34,215 bases of DNA from JBGSWL01 sp041752455 (GTDB taxonomy: Bacteria; Pseudomonadota; Alphaproteobacteria; Rhizobiales; Rhizobiaceae). This document shows, piece by piece, positions 24,782 through 31,804 of this stretch (the first letter of the stretch is position 1; each line of letters opens with the position of its first letter). The stretch spans positions 1 to 34,215 of the forward strand of contig JBGSWL010000115.1 of NCBI GenBank assembly GCA_041752455.1. The letters run 5' to 3'. A model generated the notes under the pieces. It was not told the DNA's origin and ran no database searches. It saw only the letters and a list, made by a program, of their open reading frames with translations. The position numbers were made by a program, and so were the translations under genes.

Positions 24782-26035
24782 ATGGCCATTGCGCAAACCC
24801 TTGCTGGCAAGCAAGTGCTGCTTGTCATCGCCGGGGGCATCGCCGCCTACAAGTCGCTCGACCTGATCCGCCGCCTGCGCGAACGTGGCGCCCGCGTGCG
24901 CTGCGTGATGACCGAAGCGGCAAAGGAGTTTGTCACCCCGATGAGCGTCGGCGCGATTTCGGGGGAGACGGTTTTTTCCGATCTCTGGGACCGGGACGCG
25001 GAACATGACATCGGCCATATCCGCTTGTCGCGCGAAGCCGACCTCCTTGTTGTTGCCCCGGCGACCGCCGACCTGATGGCGAAGATGGCCCATGGCCTTG
25101 CCAATGATCTGGCGTCCACAGTGCTGTTGGCGAACGACAAGCCGGTTCTGATCGCTCCGGCCATGAACCCGCGCATGTGGTACCACCCGGCAACGCGCCG
25201 CAACCGCGAGATGCTTCTTGCCGACGGCATTCACATGGTCGGCCCCGGGCGCGGTGAAATGGCCGAAAGCGGCGAGGCGGGCGACGGCCGCATGGCCGAG
25301 CCGATGCAAATCGTCGCGATGATCGAGCGCCTGCTCGACGATGCGCCAAAGCCGCTTGCCGGAAAAACAGTGATCGTCACCTCTGGCCCGACCCATGAGG
25401 CGATTGACCCGGTGCGCTACATCGCCAACCGTTCGTCGGGAAAGCAGGGTCATGCCATTGCTGCAGCGCTGGCACGGCTCGGCGCCACGGTGCATCTCGT
25501 GACCGGCCCGGTGAATCTGCCGGACCCGGACGGCGTGCAAACCATTGACGTGGAAAGTGCGCGCCAGATGCACGACGCCGTGCACCGATTGCTTCCCGCC
25601 GATGCCGCAATCTTCGTCGCCGCCGTGGCGGACTATCGCCCGGCACGTCAGGCCGGTGAAAAGATCAAGAAGGATCAGGGCGGCATCGACGCCATTACGC
25701 TCACGGAAAACCCGGATATCCTCGCCTCGGTCGGCACGTTGAAGCCCGGTCGGCCGCGCCTGGTCATCGGCTTTGCCGCAGAGACCCAAACCGTCGAAAA
25801 CCATGCCCGCGCCAAGCTGAAGAAAAAGGGCGCAGACTTCATCGTCGCCAACGACGTATCCGCCGGTTCCGGGATCGGCGGTGCCGGCAAGGGCGGCGTC
25901 ATGGGCGGGGAACGCAATCGCGTCGCTTTGGTCTCGTCCTCGGGTATCGATCATTGGCCGGAAATGGACAAGGACGAGGTCGCCGCCCGGTTGGCGCAGT
26001 TGGTGGCCAGGCAACTCGAGACGATCTCGGTCTGA
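24782..26035 (+). CDS. coaBC: Bifunctional phosphopantothenoylcysteine decarboxylase / phosphopantothenate-cysteine ligase
   Basis: Carries out two consecutive steps of coenzyme A synthesis: joins cysteine to 4'-phosphopantothenate, then decarboxylates the product. 417 residues. N-terminal flavin-dependent CoaC: LLVIAGGIAAYKSLDLIRRLRERG, catalytic histidine in GHIRLSREAD (H79), and substrate-binding PAMNPRMW (N129). C-terminal CoaB: TSGPTHEAIDPVRYIANRSSGKQGHAIAAALARLGATVHLVTGPV and FIVANDVSAGSGIGG. Usually essential. It begins immediately after the vapC stop, so its translation may be coupled to vapC and its transcription partly driven by the vapBC promoter. A bidirectional-looking hairpin follows 19 bp after the stop. 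Confidence 0.95.
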   Translation: MAIAQTLAGKQVLLVIAGGIAAYKSLDLIRRLRERGARVRCVMTEAAKEFVTPMSVGAISGETVFSDLWDRDAEHDIGHIRLSREADLLVVAPATADLMAKMAHGLANDLASTVLLANDKPVLIAPAMNPRMWYHPATRRNREMLLADGIHMVGPGRGEMAESGEAGDGRMAEPMQIVAMIERLLDDAPKPLAGKTVIVTSGPTHEAIDPVRYIANRSSGKQGHAIAAALARLGATVHLVTGPVNLPDPDGVQTIDVESARQMHDAVHRLLPADAAIFVAAVADYRPARQAGEKIKKDQGGIDAITLTENPDILASVGTLKPGRPRLVIGFAAETQTVENHARAKLKKKGADFIVANDVSAGSGIGGAGKGGVMGGERNRVALVSSSGIDHWPEMDKDEVAARLAQLVARQLETISV

Positions 26036-26050
26036 CAAGATCGGCACATG

Positions 26051-26076
26051 AAAAAGCCGGCGGTTTCCCGCCGGCT
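26051..26076 (-). terminator. Rho-independent terminator of the peroxiredoxin gene (possibly bidirectional)
   Basis: AGCCGGCGG (26055-26063) and CCGCCGGCT (26068-26076) form a perfect 9-bp stem with a 4-nt loop. Read on the minus strand it is followed by a run of five T (26055-26051), starting 24 bp after the peroxiredoxin stop. On the plus strand there is no T-run after it, so it should end coaBC transcripts less efficiently. Confidence 0.8.
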
Positions 26077-26100
26077 ACCTCGGAAAGACGTGTGGTGTAA

Positions 26101-26754
26101 TTAGCCGGCGTACTTGGTTGTACGAAGATAGGGCAGCTTGATGTCGATGGCGCCGAACTTCTCGCGTGCCTGGTCGTCGTTCAACGACAGCGAAACGATC
26201 ACATCTTCGCCGTGAACCCAGTTGGCGGGCGTTGCGATCGGCACGCCGTATGTAGCCTGCAGCGCGTCAAGCGCCCGCAGCACTTCCGCAAAGTTGCGGC
26301 CTACCGACATCGGGTAGGTCATCGTCAGCTGCAGTTTCTTGTTGGGAGCAACGATGAACACCGCGCGAACCGTGGCTGTGTCAGCCGGCGTACGGCCGTC
26401 GGGCAGGTAGGCTTCGGCAGGAAGCATGTCGAACGCCTTGGCAACCGCCAGATCGGTGTCGGCAATGATCGGGAAACCAGCCTTGGCGCCGGAGAAGGTT
26501 TCGATGTCGCTCTTCCACTTGACGTGCTCTTCGGCGCTGTCGACTGAAATGCCGATCACCTTGGTGCCGCGCTTATCCCATTCGGCGGAAAGCTGGGCTA
26601 CGGCGCCGAATTCGGTCGTGCAGACCGGCGTGAAGTCCTTGGGGTGGGAAAACAGGATCGCCCACGAGTCGCCGATCCAGTCGTGCAGCATGAATGTGCC
26701 CTGATCGGTGACGACTTCGAGATTGGGGATGGTGTCATTGATGCGCAGTGCCAT
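26101..26754 (-). CDS. 1-Cys peroxiredoxin (Prx6 type)
   Basis: Thiol peroxidase reducing hydrogen or organic peroxides. 217 residues from the ATG at 26754, preceded by GAAAGGA; a longer frame to 26775 lacks this site. The catalytic site is SHPKDFTPVCTTE (peroxidatic C45). There is no other cysteine in the protein, which makes it a 1-Cys enzyme that needs an external thiol such as glutathione. The long C-terminal domain (ANWVHGEDVIVSLSLNDDQAREKF...LPYLRTTKYAG) is characteristic of Prx6. Monocistronic: own AT-rich promoter upstream and own terminator downstream. Confidence 0.93.
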   Translation of the reverse strand: MALRINDTIPNLEVVTDQGTFMLHDWIGDSWAILFSHPKDFTPVCTTEFGAVAQLSAEWDKRGTKVIGISVDSAEEHVKWKSDIETFSGAKAGFPIIADTDLAVAKAFDMLPAEAYLPDGRTPADTATVRAVFIVAPNKKLQLTMTYPMSVGRNFAEVLRALDALQATYGVPIATPANWVHGEDVIVSLSLNDDQAREKFGAIDIKLPYLRTTKYAG

Positions 26755-26775
26755 GGGAAAATCCTTTCCGGCCAA

Positions 26776-26814
26776 ATATAAGAGAACTTATATATAATGC
26801 TGCAGTGCGCACAA
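26776..26814 (-). promoter_or_regulatory. Peroxiredoxin promoter with ATATAAG-N4-CTTATAT operator-like palindrome
   Basis: A strikingly AT-rich patch in GC-rich DNA. On the minus strand TTGTGC (26814-26809) and TATAAG (26792-26787) are 16 bp apart, a plausible promoter. The perfect 7-bp inverted repeat ATATAAG (26776-26782) / CTTATAT (26787-26793) covers the -10 and start-site region, where a repressor would act. An alternative -10, TATATT (26780-26775), also lies inside the repeat. Identity of the regulator is unknown. Confidence 0.5.
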
Positions 26815-26883
26815 ATCCAGTGACAGCCATGCGACAATCCGTCTGTTTGCGGAAGCCGCTTCGGCCAAACGGCGAAAGCTTCG

Positions 26884-26902
26884 AAAAAACGTGCTGCTCA
26901 CG
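26884..26902 (-). terminator. Possible weak terminator at the end of prfC
   Basis: On the minus strand CGTG (26902-26899), a 5-nt loop and CACG (26893-26890) are followed directly by six T (26889-26884). The stem is only 4 bp and contains part of the prfC stop codon, so this is a weak candidate supported mainly by the T-run. Confidence 0.3.
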
Positions 26903-28490
26903 CCGCCTTCTGGCCGATCTGGTAATCCTTGATCGCCTCAAAGCGGATGTCGGGTGCGCGCTGCGCCTCGTAGTTCAACGAGAACCCGTGCTCGGCGAGA
27001 AACACCGGATCACCATCGAGGTCGCGGGCAATCGCCGTGCGATGCCGCTCCATGAAGGTGTCAAGAACTGTACGATCGTCCGACGTGATCCAGCGGCAGA
27101 TCGAGAACCGCGCTGCTTCAAAGCCGACCGGCAGCCCGTACTCGGCTTCCAGCCGCGCTTCGAGCACATCCAACTGCAGCGCACCGACAACACCGACGAT
27201 CGCGGGGGAGCCATCTTCCGGCAGGAACAGCTGCACGACGCCTTCTTCGGCCATCTGCTGCAGCGCCTCGGTGAGCTTCTTGCCCTTCATCGCATCCTTG
27301 AGGCGAACTCGGCGCAGGATTTCCGGCGCAAAGTTCGGAACCCCGCGAAACACGATCTCTTCGCCTTCGGTCAACGTATCGCCGATGCGCAGCGTGCCGT
27401 GGTTGGGAATGCCGACTACATCGCCGGCAAAGGCTTCGTCAGCGGTCTGCCGCTGATGGGCAAAGAAGAACTGCGGCGCCGAAAGCGTCAGCGACTTGCC
27501 GGTGCGCACCAGCTTGACCTTCATGCCGCGCTCCAGCGCCCCGGAACACACGCGGGCAAAGGCAATGCGGTCGCGGTGGTTGGGGTCCATGTTGGCCTGG
27601 ATCTTGAAGACAAACGCGCTCATGCCGTCTTCCACCGCATCAACACGTCGCGTGTCGGCGTCTTGCGCGCGCGGCTGCGGGGCAATCTCGCCGAGCGCGC
27701 TGATCAGGTCGCGAACGCCGAAGTTCTTGAGTGCGGAGCCGAAATAGACCGGAGTCATGTGCCCTTCGAGGAACGCAGTGCGATTGAACGGTCGGCACGC
27801 CTCACGCGCAAGGTTTGCACTTTCAAGAAATTGAACCTGTTCATTTGCCGGCAAAAGACCGACGACCTTGTTGGACTCCGGCCCGTTGACCAGCGTCCGG
27901 TCGACCTGCGTATCGACTCCGCGCACCGCGTTTTGCGCCAGATGATAGGTGCCTGCAAAAGACTTGCCGGAACCGATCGGCCAGGTGATCGGCGCCGTGT
28001 CGAGCGCCAGCTTCTGCTCGACCTCATCGAGGATGTCGAACGGATCGCGGCTTTCGCGGTCCATCTTGTTGACGAAGGTGATGATCGGAATGTCGCGCAG
28101 GCGGCAGACTTCGAAGAGCTTCAGTGTGCGTGGTTCGATACCCTTGGCCGCATCAAGCACCATGACGGCCGAATCGACCGCCGACAGCGTGCGGTAGGTA
28201 TCATCGGCAAAGTCTTCGTGACCGGGCGTATCGAGCAGATTGAAGACATGGCCGCCATATTCGAAGGTCATCACCGATGTGACGACCGAAATGCCGCGTT
28301 CGCGCTCGATCTTCATCCAGTCGGAACGCGATTGCGTGCGGTTCTTCTTGGCCTTGACCTCACCGGCAAGCTGGATCGCGCCGCCGAAAAGCAGCAGCTT
28401 TTCTGTCAGCGTCGTCTTGCCGGCGTCTGGGTGGGCAATGATGGCGAAGGTGCGCCGGCGGGCAACCTCGTGCGCGATCGTGTCGGACAT
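26898..28490 (-). CDS. prfC: Peptide chain release factor 3 (RF3)
   Basis: Translational GTPase that removes RF1/RF2 from the ribosome after termination. 530 residues from the ATG at 28490, matching RF3 length (529 in E. coli); an upstream TTG at 28508 is open but less likely. G motifs: AHPDAGKT (19-26), ERGISVVTSV (switch I), DTPGHEDF (87-94) and NKMDR (141-145). After the G domain come AFVFKIQANMDPNHRDRIAFARVCSG and the C-terminal GVVGALQLDVLEARLEAEYG, both typical of RF3 and unlike EF-G. Divergent from tetR with 133 bp between start codons. Confidence 0.95.
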   Translation of the reverse strand: MSDTIAHEVARRRTFAIIAHPDAGKTTLTEKLLLFGGAIQLAGEVKAKKNRTQSRSDWMKIERERGISVVTSVMTFEYGGHVFNLLDTPGHEDFADDTYRTLSAVDSAVMVLDAAKGIEPRTLKLFEVCRLRDIPIITFVNKMDRESRDPFDILDEVEQKLALDTAPITWPIGSGKSFAGTYHLAQNAVRGVDTQVDRTLVNGPESNKVVGLLPANEQVQFLESANLAREACRPFNRTAFLEGHMTPVYFGSALKNFGVRDLISALGEIAPQPRAQDADTRRVDAVEDGMSAFVFKIQANMDPNHRDRIAFARVCSGALERGMKVKLVRTGKSLTLSAPQFFFAHQRQTADEAFAGDVVGIPNHGTLRIGDTLTEGEEIVFRGVPNFAPEILRRVRLKDAMKGKKLTEALQQMAEEGVVQLFLPEDGSPAIVGVVGALQLDVLEARLEAEYGLPVGFEAARFSICRWITSDDRTVLDTFMERHRTAIARDLDGDPVFLAEHGFSLNYEAQRAPDIRFEAIKDYQIGQKAA

Positions 28491-28589
28491 GGGCTTTGTG
28501 TCTCGCAAGGATGGCCGCTTCTGGCAGGGCGCAGCGGACCTGTCAAACGAACGACCTTACCGGCACCAGTCCGGCGCGTAGAGTCCTGA

Positions 28590-28618
28590 TTGACAACATA
28601 CCAACTGGTCGGTATGTT
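28590..28618 (+). promoter_or_regulatory. tetR promoter and overlapping TetR-type operator; probable leaderless start
   Basis: TTGACA (28590-28595), a perfect -35 consensus, lies 17 bp from TATGTT (28613-28618). Between and over them is the perfect inverted repeat AACATACC (28595-28602) / GGTATGTT (28611-28618) with an 8-bp spacer that itself contains ACCA/TGGT symmetry. This is the shape of a TetR-family site, here covering the end of the -35, the spacer and the whole -10, so the bound repressor would block RNA polymerase. The tetR ATG (28624) starts 6 bp after the -10, where transcription should begin, and no Shine-Dalgarno precedes it: the mRNA is probably leaderless. Confidence 0.75.
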
Positions 28619-28623
28619 TCACT

Positions 28624-29262
28624 ATGAATGAAATTCCCACTCCGCGCGGGCAAGCCGCTCGCCTACGCATTCTGGATGTTGCGATGAATGTCTTCCGCCA
28701 GAACGGCTATGCGGCAACGCGCGTCGAAGACATCTGCGCCGCCGCCAGCATCACCAAGGGCGGCTTCTTTCACCACTTTGCTTCGAAAGAGGAATTGGCG
28801 GCGGAGACGGCGCGGCACTGGTCTGTGACGACGTCGGCGTTCTTCAAAACGGCGCCATATCATGCGCCTGAAGATCCGCTCCAAAGGCTGCTCGCCTATG
28901 TGGATTTCCGGAAAAGCATCATCGAAGGCACAACAGCCGAATTTTCCTGCGTTGCAGGAACCCTGGCGCAGGAGGTCCACATGACCTCCGATCCGATCCT
29001 GCAGGCAGCGCGCGATTCGATTTTCGACCACGCCGCAACATTGGTGCCGGACATCGAAGCGGCAAAGGCAAAACATGCGCCCGACCTCAAGCTGGATGCG
29101 ATGAGCCTTGCCTTGTTCACGCAAGCGTCGCTGCAGGGCGCCTTCATCCTCGCCAAGGCAGAGGGAACGCCCGAGGTCGCACGCGCCATGGTCGATCATT
29201 TGCGCCGCTACATCGAACTGCTCTTCGGCGTTCCTGAAGGTGCCGGAGGCCTGGAATCATGA
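28624..29262 (+). CDS. TetR family transcriptional repressor, head of a small-protein operon
   Basis: 212 residues. The N-terminal DNA-binding domain is clear: RLRILDVAMNVFRQNGYAATRVEDICAAASITKGGFFHHFASKEELAAE, helix-turn-helix about residues 33-53. The C-terminal ligand domain (from about 75) resembles TetR_C subgroups of AcuR/YxaF-like regulators; its ligand cannot be predicted. The start at 28624 is the only one that keeps the first helix intact. It lies 6 bp after a promoter -10 that overlaps a palindromic operator, implying autorepression. Its stop overlaps the next gene by ATGA, so it most likely controls the whole set of six small genes downstream. Confidence 0.92.
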   Translation: MNEIPTPRGQAARLRILDVAMNVFRQNGYAATRVEDICAAASITKGGFFHHFASKEELAAETARHWSVTTSAFFKTAPYHAPEDPLQRLLAYVDFRKSIIEGTTAEFSCVAGTLAQEVHMTSDPILQAARDSIFDHAATLVPDIEAAKAKHAPDLKLDAMSLALFTQASLQGAFILAKAEGTPEVARAMVDHLRRYIELLFGVPEGAGGLES

Positions 29263-29690
29263 CGACGGTGTCCGGATGGACAGACCTGCGCGATTTCGCC
29301 CTGACGCTCGGCTTGCCGGAGGTGGTGGAAACCACCGCGTGGGGCGAGCCCTGCCTGAAGGCTTTCGGCAAGATGTGGACCTGGTGGTCGCCGTCAGAAA
29401 AATGCCCGGTTTTCAAGGTCGATTTCGACGAGCGGGAGTTCCTGCTGGAACATCGGTCGGACGCGTTCTTCATCACGCCGCACTACCGCAATCATCGTTT
29501 GGTACTGCTGCGCGCAGAGCGGTTTGACCCGGACTGGGCGCGCGAAAATCTTCACCGTGTCTGGCGCGCCCAAGCGCCGAAGCGGTTTCTGAAAACCTTC
29601 GATGAGCAACAGCGCAGACCGTTGGACACGGACCAAACCGACCGGACGACGCCCGGCAAAAAGGGAGAAAACGATGACGATCACTGTTGA
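29259..29690 (+). CDS. MmcQ/YjbR family protein
   Basis: 143-residue member of the MmcQ/YjbR family, small proteins with a CyaY-like double-wing fold often described as DNA-binding-like; biochemical role unknown. Diagnostic features: LRDFALTLGLPEVVETTAWGEPCLKAFGKMWTWWSP, the LPE-V-E-x-x-x-W-G pattern near residues 19-29, then FKVDFDEREFLLEHRSDAFFITPHYRNHRLVLLR and the final helix WARENLHRVWRAQAPKRFLKTF. The tail after 115 is polar and unlike the family core; its last 17 bp overlap the next gene. The ATG overlaps the tetR stop. Confidence 0.88.
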   Translation: MTTVSGWTDLRDFALTLGLPEVVETTAWGEPCLKAFGKMWTWWSPSEKCPVFKVDFDEREFLLEHRSDAFFITPHYRNHRLVLLRAERFDPDWARENLHRVWRAQAPKRFLKTFDEQQRRPLDTDQTDRTTPGKKGENDDDHC

Positions 29691-30090
29691 AACCATGGTC
29701 AACGCCCCGCTTGCCGAAGTTTGGCGCGCCTACACATCCCCCGAAGACATTGTTGCGTGGAACGCGGCATCCGACGACTGGCACACGACCCGTGCAACGG
29801 TCGACCTGCGTCCCGGTGGCACTTTCCTGTCGCGGATGGAGGCCAGGGACGGCAGTTTCGGGTTCGATTTCGAAGGCATCTATTCGGCGGTCGAACCCAT
29901 GCAGCTGATTGCCTACGAATTCGGTGACCGCGCCGCACGCGTCGAGTTTTCCGAAGCCGAGGGTGCCGTGCGTGTGTGCGTGGCCTTCGATCCCGAAAAC
30001 GAGCACCCGGTCGAGATGCAGCGCGACGGCTGGCAGGCCATCCTCGACAACTTCAAGCGCCATGTGGAACGGGGCGCACAGTCTGCCTGA
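29674..30090 (+). CDS. SRPBCC domain protein (AHSA1-like)
   Basis: 138 residues from the ATG at 29674, which has AAGGGAG about 7 bp upstream and begins exactly where the fold begins (ITVETMVNAPLAEVWRAYTSPEDIVAW). The frame is open upstream to 29602, but inside yjbR and without family sequence. The START/Bet v1-like fold has a large hydrophobic cavity: RPGGTFLSRMEARDG, FEGIYSAVEPMQLIAYEFGDR, and the C-terminal helix GWQAILDNFKRHVE. Proteins of this AHSA1 group bind unknown small molecules. Part of the tetR operon, overlapping yjbR by 17 bp. Confidence 0.88.
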   Translation: MTITVETMVNAPLAEVWRAYTSPEDIVAWNAASDDWHTTRATVDLRPGGTFLSRMEARDGSFGFDFEGIYSAVEPMQLIAYEFGDRAARVEFSEAEGAVRVCVAFDPENEHPVEMQRDGWQAILDNFKRHVERGAQSA

Positions 30091-30117
30091 TCGGCACGAG
30101 GCGGAAAGGAGGCAGGC

Positions 30118-30426
30118 ATGGCGCAGGATGCAAAGATCGAAGTGCGGAACGTCAACCAGCCCGGCCATGTGGGCCGGGTGGACGCCGCCAAATACGGCGC
30201 CATGCGATCCGCCATGATTGAGGTCGTTCCCGGTTCTGCCCCGGGCATGACGGCGAAGGAGATCATCGCGGCGGTCAAGCCGCATCTGCCGGAGGCCCTG
30301 TTCCCCGGCGGCGAAACGGCGGGCTGGTGGGTCAAATGCGTGCAGCTTGACCTCGAAGCCCGCGGCATCTTGGCACGGTCGGCAAAGTCGCCGCTGCGCT
30401 TTCGGTTGGTCAACAAGGGAGAATGA
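30118..30426 (+). CDS. Small conserved protein, DUF6958-like
   Basis: 102 residues with no known activity. Pattern seen: IEVRNVNQPGHVGRVDAAKYGAMRSAMIEVVP at the N-terminus, then MTAKEIIAAVKPHLPEALFPGGETAGWWVKCVQLDLEARGILARSAKSPLRFR. The second half looks like a winged-helix-type element in which LFPGG-x-x-x-GWW-K-x-VQLDLEA is the strongest signature, and I recall it from DUF6958 proteins. The ribosome site is a perfect AAAGGAGG 5-6 bp before the ATG, the strongest in this operon. It overlaps the next gene by ATGA. Confidence 0.72.
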   Translation: MAQDAKIEVRNVNQPGHVGRVDAAKYGAMRSAMIEVVPGSAPGMTAKEIIAAVKPHLPEALFPGGETAGWWVKCVQLDLEARGILARSAKSPLRFRLVNKGE

Positions 30427-30779
30427 AAATGGCTTATGTGGATGTCGCGATCGCGGCCGTACCGGAGGGAAACCGCGAGGCCTATCTCGGCCACGCCCGG
30501 GATTTTGCCGATTTTGCCAAGGCCGAAGGAGCTACCGCCTGCTTCGAATTCTGGGGCGATGATGTGCCGGATGGGGAGATCACGTCCTTTCCCATGGCGG
30601 TCAAGGCTGAGGCCGGCGAGGTCGTGTGCGTGTCGGTCTACAAATGGCCGGACAAGCAGACCCGCGATGCCGCCTGGGCCAAGATGATGAGTGGTAATGC
30701 GATGCCGGACATGGGCGAGATGCCTTTCGATGGAAAGCGCATGATCTTCGGCGGCTTCGATGTGATTCTGGAGGGGTGA
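30423..30779 (+). CDS. DUF1428 family protein
   Basis: 118 residues, a dimeric alpha/beta-barrel-like (ferredoxin-like) protein of unknown function. Recognised by YVDVAIAAVPEGNREAYLGHARDFADFAKAEGATACFEFWGDDVPDGEITSFPMAVKAEAGEVVCVSVYKWPDKQTRDAAWAKMM and the closing PFDGKRMIFGGFDVILEG, both characteristic of DUF1428. Either ATG (30423 or 30429) may be used; the first overlaps the preceding stop. DUF1428 genes are often near SRPBCC and VOC genes, as here. Ends 2 bp before the VOC gene. Confidence 0.88.
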   Translation: MKMAYVDVAIAAVPEGNREAYLGHARDFADFAKAEGATACFEFWGDDVPDGEITSFPMAVKAEAGEVVCVSVYKWPDKQTRDAAWAKMMSGNAMPDMGEMPFDGKRMIFGGFDVILEG

Positions 30780-30781
30780 CC

Positions 30782-31264
30782 ATGACAGGCAAGCTTGTCA
30801 CCTGCCTCTGGTTTGATGTGGGCGAAGCGCGCCATGCCGCCGAATTCTATGCTGCGACCTTCCCGGACAGCCATGTCGGCGCACCGATGATCGCGCCGTC
30901 CGATTTTCCGGGCGGCGAGGCCGGGACCGAACTGACCGTGGAATTCACCGTGCTCGGCCGCGCCTTTGTCGGCTTGAATGGCGGTCCGTTGTTCAACCCG
31001 AACGAGGCGGTCAGCTTCATGGTCGTGACGGAGAACCAGTCCGAAACCGATCGATACTGGAAGGCGATTGTCGGCAATGGCGGCGAGGAAAGCGCTTGCG
31101 GCTGGTGCAAGGATCGCTGGGGATTTTCCTGGCAGATCACGCCCCGGCGCTTGCTGGAGCTCAACACCAGCCCTGACCGGGACGTCGCCAAGCGGGTCTT
31201 TGACGCCATGATGACCATGGGAAAACTCGACATTGCCGCGCTGGAAGCGGCTGCAGCGGGCTGA
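30782..31264 (+). CDS. VOC family protein (PhnB / 3-demethylubiquinone methyltransferase-like)
   Basis: 160 residues from the ATG at 30782; GAGGGG lies about 6 bp upstream, whereas a GTG at 30776 overlaps the preceding stop and is less likely. The vicinal-oxygen-chelate fold is visible in LVTCLWFDVGEARHAAEFYAATFPDSHVGAPM, TVEFTVLGRAFVGLNGGPLFNPNEAVSFMVVTENQSETDRYWKAIVGNGGEESACGWCKDRWGFSWQITPRRLLEL, the PF06983-type sequence. Despite old database names it is not a methyltransferase. Members are glyoxalase-like enzymes or sequestering binding proteins; the ligand here is unknown. Confidence 0.9.
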   Translation: MTGKLVTCLWFDVGEARHAAEFYAATFPDSHVGAPMIAPSDFPGGEAGTELTVEFTVLGRAFVGLNGGPLFNPNEAVSFMVVTENQSETDRYWKAIVGNGGEESACGWCKDRWGFSWQITPRRLLELNTSPDRDVAKRVFDAMMTMGKLDIAALEAAAAG

Positions 31265-31273
31265 GGGTCAACG

Positions 31274-31804
31274 ATGAAGCCAGTAAATGAGACAGCCTTC
31301 GAAGGCGCAGGCCTTTCCGTGCCGCAGGTCATCGAACGCGAGGCCGAGCCCCATGTTGCCATTGCGTGGTCCGGTCCGATGGCGGACATGCCAATGCACG
31401 CCCCGGCCATGTTTCCCGTATTGCATGGCTGGATGGCCAGTAAGGGGCTTAAAGGGCGAGCCGGCTTCTTCCGCTATCGTGGCGTTGGAGACGACGGCAA
31501 TGTCCGGATGGAAGTCGGCACGACAGTGAACAGTACTGCGGAAGGCGAGGCGAACGTCCTGGCGGACACTGTTCCTGCCGGCCGCTATGCCCATGCCGTC
31601 TACACAGGCCCCTATGACCGGCTTTACGATGCCATGTGCATGCTTTCCGGATGGGTGAAGGGCCGTAACTTGCGCGCCGAAGAGAGCGTCGACGCTACCG
31701 GCCGCTTTCCGGCCGTGCAGATCGAGGTCTATCGTGTCTCGCCTGCCGACACGCCGGAACCCGCGGCGTGGAAAACCGACCTGCTCGTCAAGCTCGCGAC
31801 CTGA
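31274..31804 (+). CDS. GyrI-like small-molecule-binding protein
   Basis: 176 residues. The GyrI/AraC effector-binding-domain fold is suggested by PQVIEREAEPHVAIAWSGPMADMPMHAPAMFPVLHGWMASKGL at the start, FFRYRGVGDDGNVRMEVGTTV in the middle, and the typical strand TVPAGRYAHAVYTGPYDRLYDAMCMLSGWVKGRNL before the closing PAVQIEVYRVSPADTPEPAAWKTDLLVKL. Related stand-alone GyrI-like proteins bind or hydrolyse drug-like cyclic compounds. No DNA-binding domain is attached. Last clear member of the tetR operon, 9 bp after the VOC gene and 42 bp before dut. Confidence 0.87.
   Translation: MKPVNETAFEGAGLSVPQVIEREAEPHVAIAWSGPMADMPMHAPAMFPVLHGWMASKGLKGRAGFFRYRGVGDDGNVRMEVGTTVNSTAEGEANVLADTVPAGRYAHAVYTGPYDRLYDAMCMLSGWVKGRNLRAEESVDATGRFPAVQIEVYRVSPADTPEPAAWKTDLLVKLAT

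Noticed and set aside
24596..26047. Open frame on the minus strand opposite coaBC
   Set aside because: Antisense shadow; coaBC has both catalytic domains intact and the minus frame has no family features.
26748..28589. Long open frame on the plus strand (about 610 codons) opposite prfC
   Set aside because: Shadow of prfC: covers the promoter of prx and the whole of RF3, with low-complexity R/D/H composition and no motif. The prfC reading has all G motifs.
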